Shown: positions 6,090-8,430 of the stretch, one piece after another
How positions within the stretch are numbered: the stretch's first letter is position 1
Layout of the letters: each line of letters opens with the position of its first letter
Assembly: GCA_946887065.1 (NCBI GenBank)
Contig: CAMPKL010000124.1
Location: 1-8,430 of the forward strand
From: an uncultured Bryobacterales bacterium
Lineage (GTDB): Bacteria > Acidobacteriota > Terriglobia > Bryobacterales > UBA6623
Length of the DNA stretch: 8,430 bases
Direction of reading: 5' to 3'
The notes under the pieces: model-generated
Told to the model about the DNA's origin: nothing
The model's database searches: none
What the model saw: the letters and a program-made list of their open reading frames with translations, nothing else
Program-made: the position numbers and the translations under genes

Positions 6090-7049
6090 TTATGCTCGCA
6101 TTTCCTTCCAGGTCGCGAGGCAGCGGCGGGCTGTTTCGAACTCGTCGTAGCGGCTGCCTTCCTGTTCGAGCAGGTAGAATTCGACTCCGCCGACGCTTTC
6201 CGCGGCGGCAAAGATTTCCTTCCAAGGCGTTACGCCCTCGGCGAAGAGTACGCGGTAGCCCTTCTCTTCTTCCTCCGTTCCCGGAGCCCAGTCCTTGCAG
6301 TGAACGCTGCGGATGCGGCCGGGGTGCGAAGTGATCCAAGCGACCGGATCGCGCTCCATCTCCATGCAGGTGCCGGCGTCGAACTGCAGGGTCACACCCT
6401 CGGGAGTACCGGAGGCGAGCACGTCCATGGGGAAACGCGGGCCATTTTCAGCGGCGCCCTCGAAGCTGCGCCACTCGTATTGATGGTTGTGATATCCGGC
6501 GCGCAGTCCGGCGGCGGCGAAGGCTTCCTGCGCCTCGGTCAACAGGCCGGCGACTTTCTGCCAGGCTTCCACCGTACCTGCGGAAGCGGGCTGGCCAGGC
6601 GCGGGGCGCTCGACGGTGCCCGGCGGCGGGCTGGCCATGATGATGGATTGGCTGCCGATGATGCTGTTGAGCTCAATCGCCTTGGCGCGGCCCTCGGCCA
6701 TGAAGGCGTCGGGAGGATTGTGCGTCGAGAGGCACTTGATGCCCAGATTGTCCATGTGCGCGCGGACTTCTTTGGCGTACTCGGGCGTCCAATCAAAGTA
6801 AGGGCGATAAAATTCGACGACCTCGTAGCCGATCTCGGCGACCTTGGCGACGGTCCCCATCAAGTCTTCGGCCAGAGCCTGGCGGACGGAGTAGAGTTCC
6901 AGGCCGATCGGGTAATGCTTGGCGGCAGCCGCGGGCTCTTCGGCGGGCGCGGCGGATTCTTCGGAGCTGCATCCGGCGGCCAGCGACAGAGCCAGAGGCG
7001 CGGCAATCGACGCACTCAAAAAATCACGGCGAGAGCGGGGCGATTTCAT
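6090..7049 (-). CDS. Tat-exported sugar phosphate isomerase/epimerase-like TIM-barrel protein
   Basis: Member of the xylose isomerase-like TIM-barrel superfamily (sugar phosphate isomerases/epimerases), 319 residues. The N terminus has a twin-arginine motif (SRRDFL, residues 6-11), a hydrophobic stretch, and LAAGC at 23-27, so Cys27 may be lipidated; an Ala/Glu-rich linker follows to about residue 43. The barrel opens with IGLELYSVR (48-56). Candidate metal or catalytic residues are His110 (STH), His187 and His189 (GYHNHQYEW), Asp224 (QFDAGT), His250 (VHCKDW) and Glu295 or Glu297 (YLLEQE). Location is therefore outside the cytoplasmic membrane, probably periplasmic and membrane-tethered. The substrate is unknown, a sugar or sugar derivative by family. 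No strong ribosome site precedes the ATG at 7049, but the Tat signal fixes the start. Tat-borne members of this family are, to my recollection, common in Acidobacteriota and Planctomycetota. Confidence 0.82.
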   Translation of the reverse strand: MKSPRSRRDFLSASIAAPLALSLAAGCSSEESAAPAEEPAAAAKHYPIGLELYSVRQALAEDLMGTVAKVAEIGYEVVEFYRPYFDWTPEYAKEVRAHMDNLGIKCLSTHNPPDAFMAEGRAKAIELNSIIGSQSIIMASPPPGTVERPAPGQPASAGTVEAWQKVAGLLTEAQEAFAAAGLRAGYHNHQYEWRSFEGAAENGPRFPMDVLASGTPEGVTLQFDAGTCMEMERDPVAWITSHPGRIRSVHCKDWAPGTEEEEKGYRVLFAEGVTPWKEIFAAAESVGGVEFYLLEQEGSRYDEFETARRCLATWKEMRA

Positions 7050-7106
7050 GAAGGCGAGCTTATCACGTCGCGAGACTAGATAAGTGTGGAAATGAACTGC
7101 TGCGGA

Positions 7107-7529
7107 CTAGCCGACGAGTTCGAGGCCGCTGAAGAAGAACGCGGTCTCGATCGCGGCGTTCTCGACGGAGTCCGAACCGTGCGTTGCATTGCGGCCGATG
7201 TTGGCGCCGTAGAGCTTTCGCAGGGTACCTTCGGCGGCCTCGCCCGGATTGGTGGCGCCCATGACGTCGCGCAGCGCTTTGACGGCGTCTTCCTTTTCAA
7301 GGCAGGCGGCGATGATCGGGCCTTCGGTCATGAACTGCACGAGTTCGCCGTAGAACGGACGCGCCTTGTGCACCGCGTAAAACGCTCCGGCTTGCATCGG
7401 GGAGAGATGCAGCTTCTTCATGCCGACGATCTTGAATCCGGCCCTTTCGAGATGGGCCAGGATCGCTCCCGAATGACCGTCCGCGACGGCGTCCGGCTTG
7501 ATCATGGTGAGTGTACGTTGCAACGCCAT
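7107..7529 (-). CDS. ndk: Nucleoside diphosphate kinase
   Basis: Cytoplasmic enzyme that transfers the gamma phosphate from ATP to other nucleoside diphosphates through a phosphohistidine. The 140 residues match the usual bacterial length. The N terminus RTLTMIKPDAV and the active-site block NATHGSDS, with phosphorylated His117, are diagnostic. MGATNP at 90-95 and the arginines at 87 and 104 also fit the family. ATG at 7529 is the start. The frame continues upstream to 7688, but that extension lies inside sucD and has no NDK homology, whereas a purine-rich AAGAAAGAG precedes the ATG. It follows sucD by 31 bases in the same direction, so the two are probably co-transcribed, linking nucleoside triphosphate balance with the NTP-forming step of the TCA cycle. 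Confidence 0.96.
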   Translation of the reverse strand: MALQRTLTMIKPDAVADGHSGAILAHLERAGFKIVGMKKLHLSPMQAGAFYAVHKARPFYGELVQFMTEGPIIAACLEKEDAVKALRDVMGATNPGEAAEGTLRKLYGANIGRNATHGSDSVENAAIETAFFFSGLELVG

Positions 7530-7560
7530 GGTGTTTCTCTTTCTTACTTCTACTGAAAAC

Positions 7561-8424
7561 TTAGAGCAGCTTGGCCAGCGTCGAAGCCATCTCGGCGGGC
7601 GACGGGGCGACTGCGATGCCTGCGGCTTCCAGGGCGGCTTGCTTGTCTTTGGCGGTACCCTTGCCGCCGGATATAATCGCTCCGGCATGGCCCATGCGGC
7701 GGCCTGGAGGCGCCGTGGCGCCGGCGATAAACGCCGCGACAGGCTTGGTGACGTTCGCTTTGATGAACGCTGCAGCCGTTTCCTCCGCTGAGCCGCCGAT
7801 CTCGCCGATCATCATGATCGCCTCGGTGCCGGGGTCGTCTTGGAAGAGCTTCAGCGCGTCCACGAAGGTGGTGCCGATGATCGGGTCGCCGCCGATGCCG
7901 ATGCAGGTCGATTGGCCGATGCCCATCTTGGTGAGTTGTCCGACGACTTCGTAGGTCAGCGTTCCTGAGCGGGAGACGACGCCGACTTTGCCGGGCTTGT
8001 GGATGTGTCCGGGCATGATGCCCATCTTGCACTTGCCGGGCGAAATCACGCCGGGGCAGTTGGGGCCGACCAGACGCGACGAGCTGCGCTTCAACACGTC
8101 GTTGACGACGATCATGTCGGCCGCGGGGATGCCTTCGGTGATGCAGACGACCAACGGAAGCTCGGCGTCGAACGCTTCGAGAATGGCGTCGGCCGCGCCC
8201 GGAGGCGGCACAAAGACCATCGACGCGTTCGCGCCGGTTGCCTTGACGGCTTCTTCGACGGTGTTGAAGACCGGCACGCCCAGCGCTTCGGTTCCGCCCT
8301 TGCCGGGCGTGACGCCGGCGACGACTTTGGAGCCATAGGCGATGCACTGCTCGGCATGGAACTGTCCGGCGCGGCCGAAGCCCTGCACCAGGATGCGAGT
8401 GTTTTCGTTGACTAGAACGCTCAT
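7561..8424 (-). CDS. sucD: Succinyl-CoA ligase (ADP/GDP-forming) alpha subunit
   Basis: Alpha subunit of succinyl-CoA synthetase, which interconverts succinyl-CoA and succinate with formation of ATP or GTP in the TCA cycle; it works with the beta subunit SucC, probably encoded just beyond the right edge. The 287 residues align nearly end to end with recalled E. coli SucD: VTPGKGG at 38-44, ITEGIP at 95-100, LVGPNCPG at 118-125, [21 protein letters not shown] at 139-159, and GHAGAII at 245-251, where His246 is the phosphorylated residue. The CoA-binding loop near residues 14-23 reads [10 protein letters not shown] and is one residue shorter than the usual GFTGxxGxFH, a Thr codon apparently being absent. 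ATG at 8424 is the natural start; only 6 upstream bases are visible. Confidence 0.97.
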   Translation of the reverse strand: MSVLVNENTRILVQGFGRAGQFHAEQCIAYGSKVVAGVTPGKGGTEALGVPVFNTVEEAVKATGANASMVFVPPPGAADAILEAFDAELPLVVCITEGIPAADMIVVNDVLKRSSSRLVGPNCPGVISPGKCKMGIMPGHIHKPGKVGVVSRSGTLTYEVVGQLTKMGIGQSTCIGIGGDPIIGTTFVDALKLFQDDPGTEAIMMIGEIGGSAEETAAAFIKANVTKPVAAFIAGATAPPGRRMGHAGAIISGGKGTAKDKQAALEAAGIAVAPSPAEMASTLAKLL

Positions 8425-8430
8425 CGTCGT

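Noticed and set aside
6066..7079. Long + strand open frame (337 codons) over the isomerase-like gene
   Set aside because: It is antisense to a gene with a Tat signal and clear family motifs. The translation is Gly/Asp/Arg-rich without recognisable domains, typical of a mirror frame in GC-rich coding DNA.
7050..7106. Gap between the isomerase-like gene and ndk as a promoter or terminator
   Set aside because: No convincing -35/-10 pair or stem with T-run was visible in these 57 bases.
7530..7688. N-terminal extension of ndk
   Set aside because: The added 53 codons lie within sucD and have no NDK homology; the ATG at 7529 gives the standard 140-residue protein.
7550..8347. Second long - strand frame over sucD
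   Set aside because: It shares DNA with sucD in another frame, and its product is very rich in Arg and His with no domain. sucD is unmistakable.

Overview
The window looks like a piece of a Gram-negative-type chromosome, most likely an acidobacterium. This rests on recalled genome patterns rather than a search: a sucD-ndk pair next to a Tat-exported, lipobox-bearing sugar phosphate isomerase-like protein, a mixed GC of roughly 55-65% in sampled lines, and no sign of a Gram-positive wall context. The phylum call is moderate at best.

Bases 1-4910 (+ strand) form one tightly packed operon that runs in from beyond the left edge. Its order is: a sulfotransferase (5' end missing), a small acyl/aminoacyl carrier protein, a stand-alone adenylation enzyme resembling D-alanine:carrier ligase DltA, a membrane-anchored SGNH/DltD-like transferase, an MBOAT acyltransferase of the DltB/AlgI type, and a 37-residue single-pass microprotein ending in Pro-Tyr-Val-Arg-Phe. 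Every junction overlaps by 1 to 8 bases, so translation is probably coupled throughout. Together the last five genes supply all the parts of a Dlt-type pathway: activation (DltA-like), carrier (DltC-like), membrane passage (MBOAT), acyl shuttle (DltX-like microprotein) and final transfer to an envelope polymer (DltD-like). The microprotein is the most interesting item. It has the topology and C-terminal Tyr-x-x-Phe of the DltX acyl shuttle, encoded separately from its MBOAT in an apparently Gram-negative genome. The sulfotransferase suggests that the acceptor glycan is also sulfated.

Bases 4948-8424 (- strand) hold four genes that converge on the operon across a 37-base gap. Read in their own direction from the right edge they are sucD (succinyl-CoA ligase alpha), ndk (nucleoside diphosphate kinase), a Tat-signal TIM-barrel isomerase/epimerase-like protein, and a polytopic membrane protein with conserved-looking histidine pairs that I cannot name. 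sucD and ndk are housekeeping genes of the TCA cycle and nucleotide pools, so the operon on the left appears to be accessory DNA next to core chromosome. No RNA genes, insertion sequences, CRISPR arrays or convincing terminators were seen, and no gene-free stretch exceeds about 100 bases.
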